Positions 8,815 to 20,000 of a stretch of DNA of 64,000 nucleotides are shown piece after piece (within the stretch, counting starts at the first letter, position 1; every line of letters begins with the position of its first letter). The notes under the pieces were generated by a model. The model did not search any database. It saw only the letters and a program-made list of their open reading frames with translations, and was not told the DNA's origin. The stretch is taken from contig JBBSBH010000007.1 of assembly GCA_038251405.1 (NCBI GenBank), positions 1 through 64,000 on the forward strand, read 5' to 3'. Position numbers and translations under genes: made by a program. The stretch is from JADJLQ01 sp038251405 (GTDB lineage: Bacteria > Bacteroidota > Bacteroidia > Chitinophagales > Saprospiraceae).

Positions 8815-9117
8815 ATGATCTATATCACACAATTAATTTACTTACATCCCGGACAGGAAGCTGACTTTAATTCCTTTGAGTCTGTGGCAATTCCTCTAAT
8901 TTCAAAATACGGTGGGGAATTATTACTTCGAATAAAAACCGATGAAATAGAATACTTTGAAGGCAGTTTGGAGAAGCCCTATGAAATCCACATTGTCTCT
9001 TTACCCCACGAACAGGCCCTTAAAGATTTCTCTACCGATCCGGAGAGGCAACGGGTATTGCATTTGAAAAATAATTCTGTGCGGGCCACTATTCTTTATA
9101 AAGGCGAGATGATGTAA
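8815..9117 (+). CDS. Small ABM/DUF1330-like protein
   Basis: A 100-residue cytoplasmic-looking protein with the length and layout of dimeric alpha/beta-barrel (ferredoxin-like) proteins of the DUF1330/ABM type. It begins with a beta strand (MIYITQLIYL), continues with a helix containing FNSFESVAIPLI, and has YFEG, EIHIVSLP and a terminal strand (ATILYKGEM). There are no obvious catalytic residues. It starts 9 bp after the DUF4056 gene and is probably translated from the same transcript. Family assignment is moderate because the domain is short and divergent. Confidence 0.6.
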   Translation: MIYITQLIYLHPGQEADFNSFESVAIPLISKYGGELLLRIKTDEIEYFEGSLEKPYEIHIVSLPHEQALKDFSTDPERQRVLHLKNNSVRATILYKGEMM

Positions 9118-9156
9118 AGATTTTGTCCGAATATGCTGGAATCCCTAAATCCTCGC

Positions 9157-9191
9157 AAATCAGTGATCCTGACAAAATCAGTGATCCCGAC
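9157..9191. repeat. 18-bp tandem direct repeat
   Basis: Two copies of AAATCAGTGATCCyGAC occur at 9157-9173 and 9175-9191, period 18, with one C/T difference. They lie in the 76-bp gap between the convergent ends of the DUF1330-like gene and the giant secreted protein gene. Confidence 0.7.
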
Positions 9192-9193
9192 CA

Positions 9194-12100
9194 TTACCGT
9201 ATTAAAGTAATATTTCCATACTTCGTATGACTCTTATTGTCTACTGTGGTGTAAACTAATTTATAAGAGTATACCCCTATGGGAGCATCTTTGCCTTTAA
9301 ACTTTCCATCCCATGCCAGGATGTAATTGCTCAAAGGCGGATTTTTAAGATCTACATATACATTTCCCCACCGATCAAAAATAGTAAACCTCGAAATTCC
9401 AAAAACCTGGGGTGAAGGATAGATCCTGAGCTCGCGATTGGTTTCATTGGCACTCAAAGGACTGAAAACATTTGGAACAAAGACCTCTACATCCGGATTG
9501 ACAATGAGCCTTAATGTATCTCTGGCAGTGCATCCATTCTTATCCGATACTTCTAATATATAAGTGGTTGACACCTGGGGCTGAGCAATGGGATTAGGGC
9601 AATCAAAACAGGAAAGATAGTTGGCCGTAATCCATCTAAATGAAGTGATAGTAGCCGTTGAATTAAAATTGACTTGCACGGTATCCCCCAATCGTATGAC
9701 TCTGTCTGGCCCAAGATTGATGCTGATACCTGTGCTGTTTGGATTGAAAGCCACCGGCACCGTAACGGTACAGGCAGAAGCGGACTTAATGATCAGTTGA
9801 AATGTATCTGCTGGCAAATTATTCAATGTAAAAGGAAACGAAGGGATTACCCTGGATGTCGGATCAGTACTAAAGGCATAGCTATATGGTCTTGTGCCAC
9901 CAGTCACAGATCGGATCACCAGGTTCTTATCTTTTACGGCAGAACAACCGATTACATTTTGCACTACATCAGCTTTGAGATCCTCTACAAAAACATCATA
10001 ATAAACTATACTATCACATCCATTAGCGGATTGATTCATAAATACGATGGTGTCCTTTCTGTGATTCGCATTAAAAATCAATCCATCTATTATTACTGAA
10101 TCACCAATGCAAATAGTATCGCGTAAAGTTTTAGTAATAGTAGCTACCAGTTGCAGCTGTACATTTATTATACTATCGCATTTAAACCCTGTGGTAGTTT
10201 TTAACCTAACTGTGCCCGTGAGATTATTTTTATCAAAGATGGTATTACCTACTACAAATACATCATCAGGACAGATGGGTAATTGGATCGAAACCATCAC
10301 TTCATCAATGAAAGTAATTTTTACTTGTCTTATAGTATCACATAAGCCAGGAATAATGGATGGAATAGTATCCACTCCTGTTGGATTACTCTTAAAATAC
10401 TTTTTACCTCTTATGACAAGGGTATCTGCAGCGCAGGTAGTAGCTATAAATGTATCCCTATAGGGCGTACAAGTACACGGAATCATAATATCAAAACTAA
10501 GTGTATCACAACCATTCCGATGACTTACCACAGCCTGATGAGAAGTATTGAATGCCACCGGAGGTGAAATATAAAACGAGTCTTGGATCTGGCCGCCACC
10601 GGATAAAATCACTAATGGATCATTACTATTAGGGTTTTTAAATCTTATTTTATATTGATACGTTTTTGTAGCATAATCACATATACTGGTGGTATCTATT
10701 GCGGAAATATACTGTATTGCTCTGAACGTAAATGTATTGGCCATACTGGTCAGCAGCATTCTACAGCCATTAGCATCTACTACACTGTCTATTCTAATGG
10801 AGTCGCCGATCAATCCAAAGGATGCCGTCAGCGTAAAATTATCTGCACTTACAAAGGGATACACAGATGATCTGTTCCCTGCAAATGAATAATAAACCGA
10901 ATATGGTTTAGCATCAGTCATCACCTGGAAGGAAATACTAAATTGTCGTTGACTGGGAGGTGCACACTCTACGGCTTTAGTATTGAGAATAACTGCCGAA
11001 CCACTACCTACTCTGAATATGGCGGTATCCTGGTAAACGCAAGAATCTTTGGTGAGAATATAAGTAATCAAATGATTGCCGGGCCCGGCAATAGAGGGAT
11101 AGAACACACTATTTACTATTCCGGGGCCATTCCATATACGGGTAATCTTACCGGTATCGGCTGGGTTTAGTCCCACAGAATAGACTGTCAGTCCCTGGGG
11201 TCCATCGCCACTGCAATAAGGCTTATTAGCACTGGGATTTACTATTTCTATTGTGATTGGATCACACTGTCTGGTTGCGCAGGTGAGCGACAGCGGAGAT
11301 CCATTAGCACAAGGTATTTTCGCCAAAGGAGTCACTCGTATACCTACCCTGGCCCCCAAACTAAGATTGCTAAAAATCATTTGTTGCGGGCTTCTCACGC
11401 CAAATGGCCCTTGTAACAGATCCACCTGGTAATCATTTGTACCGGGGGTTGGATCCCATTCGAATACCAGCCGGTCGGGCTCTACATTACAAATCAAATT
11501 TTTAAGGGTATCCAATTTTGGAATTACAGCTACAGATTTAACCACGGCTTCCCCTTCACAACCCGTACCGCGTGTACGTAGCGTGATCTCATAGTTACCG
11601 GTGTCTAATTGGATGGTTTGGTTTGGGGTAGCATTCAGTGTGAGTGACCTGGAGCCATCAATACTCCAATTATAAACCATCGATGCTGATTTTTTACCAG
11701 TATGGTTTAGGGTCAGCGGCTGATCGATACAAAGTATACTATCTGATAATGTAAATAGTGAAGTGATACTGTCTACGACGGTAATCGAAAGCGTCTTTTG
11801 TGCAGGACAATTTTTAGCAGCCTGATAGGCGTATAAAGTGGTGGATTGGGAGATGATATCACCTTCATTAAATCCAATTCCAAGGCCATTGGCTTGGTCA
11901 AAATAAGCTGCTGAACTCAATTTGCTTCCAGTGATTGGTGGTAATACTACTGCACCACAAGCTGATAAAGGCAAAATAGAATCGATTGCCGGCTTAGGAA
12001 TCACAGTAACTGTAAAAGGCTTTTCATCGGGGCATTGCGTACCATCACCTGCCCATACCCAAAGTCTCATGGTTTGCGTGATCAAATTACCAGCAAATCG

Positions 12101-15100
12101 ATCCGACCCGGTGAGTCCTCCCGATACTTCGTGATAATGAGGATTGCTGGTGAGATTAGATCCCGTGATGGTGGGTAAAACAAATTCATCACAGACCATA
12201 GTATCAGGCAAACCATTTACTTTAGGACCCTTAGTAATTGTGATGTCCACTGATTTTTCATCATAACATTTATCGTTACCTGTGTATTGATAGAGTTTGG
12301 TATTATTTTTTACCCATATGCCAGGAGATAAAGAACTTCCCTGGGCGTTTGATTGAGAATAATATCTGAGATCAGGAAAAGCATTATCACCAGGTAATTG
12401 GATAGAGTCACACCCAGTCAAAGGCAGAGGGGTTGGTAATTTGGGGGAGGGAATTATGGTTACAGTAAACTTTTTCTCGGAAAAACAGCCCAAGCCATTG
12501 ATATCAAAAGCATAGAAGGTTTGGCTTTGTAAAATCGTATCACCGTTTTTATGAAAATCACCTTTACCCTGGCTTTCAGAATAAAATCCCTGGCCTCCGG
12601 AAAGACTAGATCCTACAATAATAGGTAGTATAAAAGCATCACAGACTACTGTATCTGTCAATGTCGAGATCGGAGGACTTTTGTTTACTACTACATCAAA
12701 AACTTGCTCTGCATGACATATCGCTGTACCCGAATATTTATAGAGTTTGATGGATGACTTTATCAAATCTCCCACTTGATATGGAGTGCCTTTAGCATTT
12801 GGCAATGAGAAATACCTTAAATCTGCAGCTAGACTATCAGAAGGCAATTTCAAAGAGTCACACTTACCGGTTCCTGGTAAACCAGAAAAGCGGGGTTGAG
12901 CATTTATAGTTACCTGTACAGTATCCTGGGCAATACATTTCTGGCTTTTATCATAAATATAAAATGTGTTGCCTTGAACAATAATATTTCCCGGCTTATA
13001 AGCAGTGCCCATGCCAAATGGCTGAGTAAAGTAAAAAGTAGAGTCCGCATTGAATCGCGAGCCGCTAATTACTGGCAATGTATCTGCACCACAAGCTATC
13101 CGATCCAAATTATTTGCAAATAAAGGCCCGCCATCAATAGCCAGGTTAAAAGTGTCTTCATCATGACATCCTGCAAAATCTCCATACACGTAGTACTTAC
13201 CCGGTGTGGTTAATTGGACACCAGGTACATATTTATTACCCCCTTTGTTTGGAGCACTATATACAGCCGCACTCAGGAAAACAGCAGGCTTTATAGACGG
13301 CACCAGGTATTTTTGGTCACAGCGAATACTCGTATCTTTTAGATTGTCAAGCTCTACAGCACTATAAAACGGAATGGTGACTTGTGACTCTCTCTGGCAA
13401 ACTCCTGTAGCATAGACTATGGTATCATAGATGTACAAAATTCTCGAGTCATACAGACCGGACGGAAGTCTGAAAGCATGCACACTATCACCTGCCTGGA
13501 ATTTTTTACCTTTTCCTCCCGGCGCACTGTAGTAGGCTTCTCTACCTGTAAGATTGGTTCCCATTATTTGGGGTAATGAATCAAAAACCGGCTTGCATGG
13601 TTGATCCAGCACTAATTGATTAAAAACCAGGTTGGATTGGGTGAGGGTGAAGCTGTCGATGGTCCTGCAACTGGGGCCGCCTACAAATACGAATAATTTT
13701 TGTGTAATATTTATAGAATCCCCCCCCACATAGGGAGTACCACTTTCATCCAATTCAGTATTGTAAGTTGCATTTTGATATTTGGAGAATTTGAAATAAT
13801 TGCAAAATGCCTGGCTTTTGAAAGAATCTTTTTGTATAAAAGGTTTGGGATAGATATTTACAGTAAATGTGTCTTCATCAAAACATCCTGCCCCACTTTC
13901 AGCATAGGCATAGTAGGTACCGCCATTGGAGATCGTAGCCCCTACAGCTATAGGTGCGCTGCCTTTATTAGACGAAGTGTAATAGTTTTTTGATACTGGA
14001 TTATTAGTGGCAACGATAGCTGGAAAAGTAAATGTGGCCCCGCAGGACAGGCTGGTGTCCCGGGCATTAGTGATATTGGGCGCGTTGGTGTTAATTGCAA
14101 TATCCAGTATGGCCTGATCATCGCATCCTGTGGTTAGATCTTTATCATAGGCATAGAGTCTTTGCGAAGTTCGGATTGTATCACCAGCATTATAAATTAT
14201 TGAGCCAACACCTCCTTTTGGCTTAGTGTAGTATCTTGCATTTGAAGTAACAAGATTCCCTTGAATCGAATTAAGCACAAAATACCCACACGAATTGACT
14301 GGTTGCATATTTGCAAGTTGAGGGCCATCTTTAATAGTAATTGTGAATTGTCGTTCGATAAAATTAGCTGGATTACAATTGGGGTAGTCATTAGCATACA
14401 ATACCATGGAAGTAGAAACAACACTATAAATATTGAAAGAATCACCTAGTCTTCCTGATTTAGTGAAATATTTAGCATTCCCAGTTGTTCCATCACTAAA
14501 ATCAGGCAATTCATATCCGATTGACTTACAAGCCATTGGAGAAGGTGGAAGTGAAATTGATGGTCTAGCGCAAGGTAAGGATTCTGGATAACATCCATCT
14601 GAAGGATTGTATTCTAAACTATTTGATGGTGAAACAATGACGAAGGCACCTTCTTCTTGCGGTAGAAAATGTCCATCATAATCATAAGAAAATGAACAAG
14701 GCCCTAATGATACATTTATTGTTCTCCTACAACTAGTATTACATTCTGAATTATTAAGGCTATTCAAAAAGATTGGAGTCAAATTATGTCCAGACCCTTG
14801 AATGACGAATATTGGTGCTTTTCCACACATTTTTGAATAAAATGCAGAAGCAGCAACAACGTTTGGATTCTTGTCAATATATGCTAAGACCATGCTACCA
14901 GCTGGAATCTTACCTAAATATGGTGGAGCATATGGATCAAAAAATACTGGACCTGTTGGACAACTTACTAGTTTGACATTTAACGCATCAATAACAGATT
15001 TAGCAACCCTAACGAAACCACTCATTGAAACTACATTTCCTGTACTAGGGTTAGTTGAGTTAATTGAAATTGAATTTGTGTTCAAATCAAAAACACTTTT

Positions 15101-15253
15101 TGTTACAAATTGAAAAAATTCACTTTCAGTCTCAAATGAAGTTGAACCACATGCATCAATCTGAAACCTTACCACCTGCGGACATTGCCCAAAAGCCGAG
15201 ATTCCCAACAAAATCCCAAATACCAAGCTTATCGTCTGTCTATATACCTTCAT
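9194..15253 (-). CDS. Giant secreted repeat protein with type B T9SS sorting domain
   Basis: A 2019-residue exported protein. A signal peptide (MKVYRQTISLVFGILLGISAFGQ) fixes the ATG at 15253 rather than the longer frame to 15268. After an N-terminal domain of about 220 residues of unknown type come about twelve divergent repeats of 75-90 residues, to about residue 1160. Each has a central Cys near an LP or FP, then a YY/YF pair, a G-rich turn, a YxYD strand, another Cys, and ends xxFTVTI. A PKD-like domain (about residues 1165-1235), a fibronectin-like stretch and further beta domains follow. The last 90 or so residues (VFVPNVFSPL, FDRWGNVYVD, WDGKFKGKDAPIGVYSYKL) form the gliding-motility-associated type B sorting domain that targets proteins to type IX secretion. 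A surface adhesin or structural protein is likely; no enzymatic motif was seen. Confidence 0.9.
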   Translation of the reverse strand: MKVYRQTISLVFGILLGISAFGQCPQVVRFQIDACGSTSFETESEFFQFVTKSVFDLNTNSISINSTNPSTGNVVSMSGFVRVAKSVIDALNVKLVSCPTGPVFFDPYAPPYLGKIPAGSMVLAYIDKNPNVVAASAFYSKMCGKAPIFVIQGSGHNLTPIFLNSLNNSECNTSCRRTINVSLGPCSFSYDYDGHFLPQEEGAFVIVSPSNSLEYNPSDGCYPESLPCARPSISLPPSPMACKSIGYELPDFSDGTTGNAKYFTKSGRLGDSFNIYSVVSTSMVLYANDYPNCNPANFIERQFTITIKDGPQLANMQPVNSCGYFVLNSIQGNLVTSNARYYTKPKGGVGSIIYNAGDTIRTSQRLYAYDKDLTTGCDDQAILDIAINTNAPNITNARDTSLSCGATFTFPAIVATNNPVSKNYYTSSNKGSAPIAVGATISNGGTYYAYAESGAGCFDEDTFTVNIYPKPFIQKDSFKSQAFCNYFKFSKYQNATYNTELDESGTPYVGGDSINITQKLFVFVGGPSCRTIDSFTLTQSNLVFNQLVLDQPCKPVFDSLPQIMGTNLTGREAYYSAPGGKGKKFQAGDSVHAFRLPSGLYDSRILYIYDTIVYATGVCQRESQVTIPFYSAVELDNLKDTSIRCDQKYLVPSIKPAVFLSAAVYSAPNKGGNKYVPGVQLTTPGKYYVYGDFAGCHDEDTFNLAIDGGPLFANNLDRIACGADTLPVISGSRFNADSTFYFTQPFGMGTAYKPGNIIVQGNTFYIYDKSQKCIAQDTVQVTINAQPRFSGLPGTGKCDSLKLPSDSLAADLRYFSLPNAKGTPYQVGDLIKSSIKLYKYSGTAICHAEQVFDVVVNKSPPISTLTDTVVCDAFILPIIVGSSLSGGQGFYSESQGKGDFHKNGDTILQSQTFYAFDINGLGCFSEKKFTVTIIPSPKLPTPLPLTGCDSIQLPGDNAFPDLRYYSQSNAQGSSLSPGIWVKNNTKLYQYTGNDKCYDEKSVDITITKGPKVNGLPDTMVCDEFVLPTITGSNLTSNPHYHEVSGGLTGSDRFAGNLITQTMRLWVWAGDGTQCPDEKPFTVTVIPKPAIDSILPLSACGAVVLPPITGSKLSSAAYFDQANGLGIGFNEGDIISQSTTLYAYQAAKNCPAQKTLSITVVDSITSLFTLSDSILCIDQPLTLNHTGKKSASMVYNWSIDGSRSLTLNATPNQTIQLDTGNYEITLRTRGTGCEGEAVVKSVAVIPKLDTLKNLICNVEPDRLVFEWDPTPGTNDYQVDLLQGPFGVRSPQQMIFSNLSLGARVGIRVTPLAKIPCANGSPLSLTCATRQCDPITIEIVNPSANKPYCSGDGPQGLTVYSVGLNPADTGKITRIWNGPGIVNSVFYPSIAGPGNHLITYILTKDSCVYQDTAIFRVGSGSAVILNTKAVECAPPSQRQFSISFQVMTDAKPYSVYYSFAGNRSSVYPFVSADNFTLTASFGLIGDSIRIDSVVDANGCRMLLTSMANTFTFRAIQYISAIDTTSICDYATKTYQYKIRFKNPNSNDPLVILSGGGQIQDSFYISPPVAFNTSHQAVVSHRNGCDTLSFDIMIPCTCTPYRDTFIATTCAADTLVIRGKKYFKSNPTGVDTIPSIIPGLCDTIRQVKITFIDEVMVSIQLPICPDDVFVVGNTIFDKNNLTGTVRLKTTTGFKCDSIINVQLQLVATITKTLRDTICIGDSVIIDGLIFNANHRKDTIVFMNQSANGCDSIVYYDVFVEDLKADVVQNVIGCSAVKDKNLVIRSVTGGTRPYSYAFSTDPTSRVIPSFPFTLNNLPADTFQLIIKSASACTVTVPVAFNPNSTGISINLGPDRVIRLGDTVQVNFNSTATITSFRWITANYLSCFDCPNPIAQPQVSTTYILEVSDKNGCTARDTLRLIVNPDVEVFVPNVFSPLSANETNRELRIYPSPQVFGISRFTIFDRWGNVYVDLKNPPLSNYILAWDGKFKGKDAPIGVYSYKLVYTTVDNKSHTKYGNITLIR

Positions 15254-15429
15254 GGAAATCAAGCCCAAAAATATTCATATTACACCATTTATTCATATTA
15301 GCTTTTTATAACTGCCGATACGGGATAGAATTTAACTATTCCGTGTAACCAGAGGCCTGTTGCCGGCGTATATTCAATTTAGTTAAATAATAATGTTTTC
15401 GTGGCGTAATTATTTCAAAACCAATTTCA

Positions 15430-15437
15430 TACATTTG
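15430..15437 (+). promoter_or_regulatory. Candidate -7 box of lysS
   Basis: TACATTTG is a full match to TAnnTTTG, 23 bp before the lysS ATG, predicting a start of transcription near 15444. No TTTG is found at the expected -33 position, so the call rests on one element. Confidence 0.35.
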
Positions 15438-15460
15438 ACCCAACAGACTGACAGTAAACG

Positions 15461-16963
15461 ATGTTACCAAACCACAGCGAGCAAGAGATCATCCGGCGCC
15501 AGACTTTATCTGAGATAAGGGAGTCTGGCATAGATCCTTATCCCGCTCCATCATTCCCCGTAAGTCATTATTCCACAGATATAGTAGCACTTTATGAGAA
15601 GGATCCTGAATCTCCATTGGAAGTATCGGTAGCAGGCCGGATCATGATGAAAAGATCCATGGGCAAGGCAGCTTTCGCTGAGCTCCGCGATAGTAAAGGC
15701 CGGATCCAGCTTTATCTTAAAAAAGATGAATTGGCCGAAGCTTATGATCCATTATTCAGCAAATGGATAGACCTGGGTGACTTTGTAGGCGTGCAGGGCT
15801 TTGTATTCCGTACCAAAATGGGGGAGATCAGTATCCATGTAAAAAGTTTTGTTTTATTATCCAAGTCTTTGCGGCCCTTGCCAGTGGTAAAGACGGATGC
15901 TGAAGGAAATGTACACGATGCTTTCGTAGACCCTGAGCTTCGATACCGCATGCGCTATGTAGATCTGCTGGTGAATAGTCAAGTGAAAGACATCTTCATT
16001 AAAAGATCAAGACTGATCAGTACCATGCGCGATTTTTTTGATCGTCGCGGCTGGCTGGAGGTGGAGACTCCCGTTCTCCAAAGTATACATGGAGGAGCTG
16101 CTGCCAGACCATTTTTGACTCATCACAATACCCTGGATATGCCCCTGTATCTGCGCATAGCTAATGAATTATATCTCAAGCGATTGATCGTAGGAGGTTT
16201 CGAGGGAGTGTATGAGATAGGTAAAATGTTTCGGAATGAAGGGATGGATCGCACCCACAATCCTGAATTTACCAGTATGGAAATCTATGTCGCATACAAA
16301 GACTATGTGTGGATGATGGAGATGGTAGAGCAATTGATAGAGCAGATAGCGCTGGCATTACATGGCACTACTGAAGTGAAATATGGGGACCAGGTGCTGA
16401 ATTTTAAAGGTCCGTACAGGAGATTGAGCATGCATGATTCGATAAAAGAATATACAGGTATAGATATTTCAGCCATGACGGAACAGGAACTACGTGCTAC
16501 CTGCAGAACATGGCATATCCAGGTAGATGATACCATGGGTGCGGGTAAATTGACCGATGAAATATTTAGCGAAAAAGTAGAGCATCATTTGGTGCAGCCC
16601 ACGTATATCATCGATCACCCGCTGGAAATGACTCCGCTTGCAAAAAAACACCGATCCAAAGATGGCGTGGTCGAACGGTTTGAATTATTCGTTTGTGGTA
16701 AAGAAATTGCCAATGCTTATTCAGAATTGAATGATGCCCTTGACCAAAGAGAAAGATTTGAAGAACAATTAAAGCTTGCCCATAGAGGCGATGAAGAAGC
16801 TATGGCTTTGGATGAAGACTTTTTACGGGCTTTAGAATATGGAATGCCCCCGACATCTGGCTTAGGAATAGGAATAGATAGACTTACTATGTTGATGACT
16901 AATCAGTCTTCCATACAAGAAGTTTTATTTTTTCCACAGATGAAACCTGAAAAAAATAGTTGA
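15461..16963 (+). CDS. lysS: Lysyl-tRNA synthetase, class II
   Basis: Charges tRNA-Lys with lysine in the cytoplasm. The 500-residue length is normal for bacterial LysS. An N-terminal OB-fold anticodon-binding domain (about residues 50-150, with VAGRIMMKRSMGKAAF) is followed by the class II catalytic domain. Motif 2 is FRNEGMDRTHNPEFTSMEIY (about residues 258-277), and motif 3 is GLGIGIDRLTML close to the C-terminus. The N-terminus (MLPNHSEQEIIRR) is the expected short helical lead-in. It is divergent from the giant repeat protein gene and is followed by 82 bp without features before the protease gene. Confidence 0.97.
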   Translation: MLPNHSEQEIIRRQTLSEIRESGIDPYPAPSFPVSHYSTDIVALYEKDPESPLEVSVAGRIMMKRSMGKAAFAELRDSKGRIQLYLKKDELAEAYDPLFSKWIDLGDFVGVQGFVFRTKMGEISIHVKSFVLLSKSLRPLPVVKTDAEGNVHDAFVDPELRYRMRYVDLLVNSQVKDIFIKRSRLISTMRDFFDRRGWLEVETPVLQSIHGGAAARPFLTHHNTLDMPLYLRIANELYLKRLIVGGFEGVYEIGKMFRNEGMDRTHNPEFTSMEIYVAYKDYVWMMEMVEQLIEQIALALHGTTEVKYGDQVLNFKGPYRRLSMHDSIKEYTGIDISAMTEQELRATCRTWHIQVDDTMGAGKLTDEIFSEKVEHHLVQPTYIIDHPLEMTPLAKKHRSKDGVVERFELFVCGKEIANAYSELNDALDQRERFEEQLKLAHRGDEEAMALDEDFLRALEYGMPPTSGLGIGIDRLTMLMTNQSSIQEVLFFPQMKPEKNS

Positions 16964-17045
16964 ACTTATTATATTGCAGCCCCCTCTCGAAAGTAGTACC
17001 AAAATGTAGGATAAATATTTAATTAATTAGTAATTATCTCTAGTG

Positions 17046-20000
17046 ATGATTTGTAGAAGAGCCGGCTTAAAGACCATTTCAATATTGGCATTTTTTTTAT
17101 TTGCAAGTTTTGTAAAATCACAAAATACTGTTCATCTATTTAAAGTAGATAAAGAACAAGAATTGCAATGGAAAGCATTGAGATCAAAATCAAGCATCAG
17201 AATCGTCAATTATGATCCCCGTGTATATAATACATTAAAAGATGAGCGACCCGCTCTATTAAACATGGCTATACCTACCAACGATGGGGATATAGAATTA
17301 GAATTAATAGAAAATCATGTGTTGAAAGAGGGATTTAAATTAAGCACAGATAAAAAAGATAATGTGCCTTATACACCCGGCTTGTATTATAAAGGAAAAA
17401 TAAAGGGGAAAGAAAATTCTTTTGTTGCCATCAGTTTATTTGACAATGAAGTGATGGGTGTATTTTCCGAAAAAGATAAAAGCCAGCTGGTGATAGGCAA
17501 AGCAAAAAACCTTCGCAGTAACTCCTTTATGATCATCAGCGAATCGGATATGGACAATCCCGGCTTTACCTGCAATGCCGAAGATAAACTTCCCGAATGG
17601 CCACAGCGTGTAAAAGTACTTAATGATGGACTCCGCAGCAAGCAAGCGGCTAAATGTGTAGATGTATATATCGAAGCCGGGTATAGTGTATACAATGCCA
17701 ATGGAAAAACTGAATCGTCAGCAGCTAATTTCATATCAGGTATATTTAATGGCACCTCTTCTTTGTACTCCAATGAAAGTGTAGCTACCAGTTTATCTCA
17801 GATAAAAGTATGGACCAGCCAGGAGCCTTATAGTTCTGGATTGGGGTATGGAACTACGATCGGTACTAATTTCAATGGGGATCTGGCCCACTATATTACT
17901 ATGGCTGTGGGATCTGGTGCTGCAGGGGTGGCCTATCTTCCCGGTGTCTGTGGATCTCCGTATGCTTATAGTGAACTCTTCTCTTCAGGAGCAGCTTATC
18001 CCTCATACTCATGGAATGTAAACGTAGTGACTCATGAAATGGGGCACAATTTGGGGTCAGCGCATACACAATCCTGCACCTGGCCCGGTGGGCCTATTGA
18101 TGGATGTGTCGCTCCAGAAGGCGGTTGTAGTACTAAAGGCCCAATTCCAGGTCAAGGTGGAGGAACCATCATGTCCTATTGCCATCAAATTGCATCTATT
18201 GGGATCAATTTTGCCAATGGGTTTGGTCCATTGCCTGGAAATAAAATCAGAGAAACCGTAAATACTGCCAGTTGTCTTGGTGCCTGCGGTACATCTGGTG
18301 GAGGAGGCACACCTATTACTACTTCTCCTCCCGATTTGCAAACAATCAGTGTAACAATAAGCCCATCTACAATTACTGCAGCCAATCAACAATTCAATAT
18401 CGCATGCAATACCGCAAATTTCGGAGGATCCTCTAATGCATTTACTTCAAGAATCTATTTTTCAAATGATAATTCAGTTTCTTCTGATGACCAGGTAGTG
18501 ACTGACATTAACATACCTTCCTTACCTGCTTCCTCCAGTGCCAGCTCCAATTTCAATTTATCGTTAAACGGTAGCGTTTCTTCAGGCACCTATTACTTTA
18601 TCGTGTGCGCAGATTATAACAATCAAATAGCTGAATCTAATGAAAACAATAATTGTAAAACGGCTACACTAACGATTGACATTTCTACAACACCTACAAC
18701 ACCTACTCCACCTACTAATCCTACTACCCCTGCCACACCTCCCCCTACTGTAACTATACCAGACCTGGCAGTCACCATTAGTACAAATATTCCTTCCGTA
18801 ATAAATGCAGGATCTAGTTTTACTATATCTGGCGCTGTAAGTAATCTGGGAAGTGGTATAGCACCTGCTACTACTGTACGGGCAGTACTATCTACTGATC
18901 AGGTCATTTCAGGATCCGATCTAACCATGTTTTCTAATGATATGGCATCATTAGGAGCAGGAGCAAGCTCCAGTTTTTCCAATGACATCTCCATTCCATT
19001 TACCGTTCCCACTTCCATGTATCTGCTTATTTGTGTCGATCCATCGAATTTTATTAATGAATCCAATGAAAACAATAATTGTAAGATCTATTTGCTTAAT
19101 ATTAATATTCTGAAGCCAGATCTTAGTATTTCGGATGTTCGACTCAGTCAAACATTAGTACCAACGGGAACTCCATTTTCAGTAAATTTTAAAACTAATA
19201 ATACGGGTGGATCACCTGCTGGTAGCACTTCTACTTCATCCGTATATCTATCAACGGATGCTACCTTCAGTCAAAATGATCAGAAACTTGCAGAGGTAAA
19301 TGTCGCGGCATTAGCAAATAGTACCAGTCAGGCTGATGTCGTAAATATCTCTACGCCTATCAACCAGGGTAGCTATTATATCATCGTTTGCGCCGACAGT
19401 AAAAACACAGTCACCGAGGCCAGTGAAACTAATAATTGTAGTTCTGTCGCTTTAGAGATTACTAATCCTGTTCCGGATATGGTAGTCGATATGCTAAATT
19501 TACCTACGGCTTTTTTAGTGGGTGAGTCTCAATCTATTACATTGAGAATAAAGAACAAAGGAGTGAAAAAATCTGAAAGGGGCGGAAAGGGAATCCTAAA
19601 AATAGGACTGAGTGAAAATGGTACAGGAGAGAAATCTATTTGCGAATTTGGGTTCCCTGTTTTAGATGTAAATGAATCCTACGACACGATCATCCATTAT
19701 GTGGTGGAAGATGCAACCGGAGCTGGTAACCAATACTTCACTGCTTGTGCAGATATTACTAATGTTATTACAGAATCTATAGAAAGTAATAACTGTTCTA
19801 CTCAGCTGGTAAATATTATTGTGCCCATTGCAGACTTAAAAAACATTACAGCAGTATCCTATAAAGATCCAATAGGAAGAGGCGCAAAATTTAGTTTACC
19901 TTTTACTATGGTCAACATTGGTACAAAGGTTGCTGACTCCGTCAATGTAGAGTATTACCTATCCTATAAACCTTTACTCAAATCCAGTGGGGTTGTAAAA

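Noticed and set aside
14197..14445. 82-codon hydrophobic minus-strand frame inside the giant protein gene
   Set aside because: It lies wholly in another frame of a clearly coding gene; its hydrophobicity follows from the codon shift.
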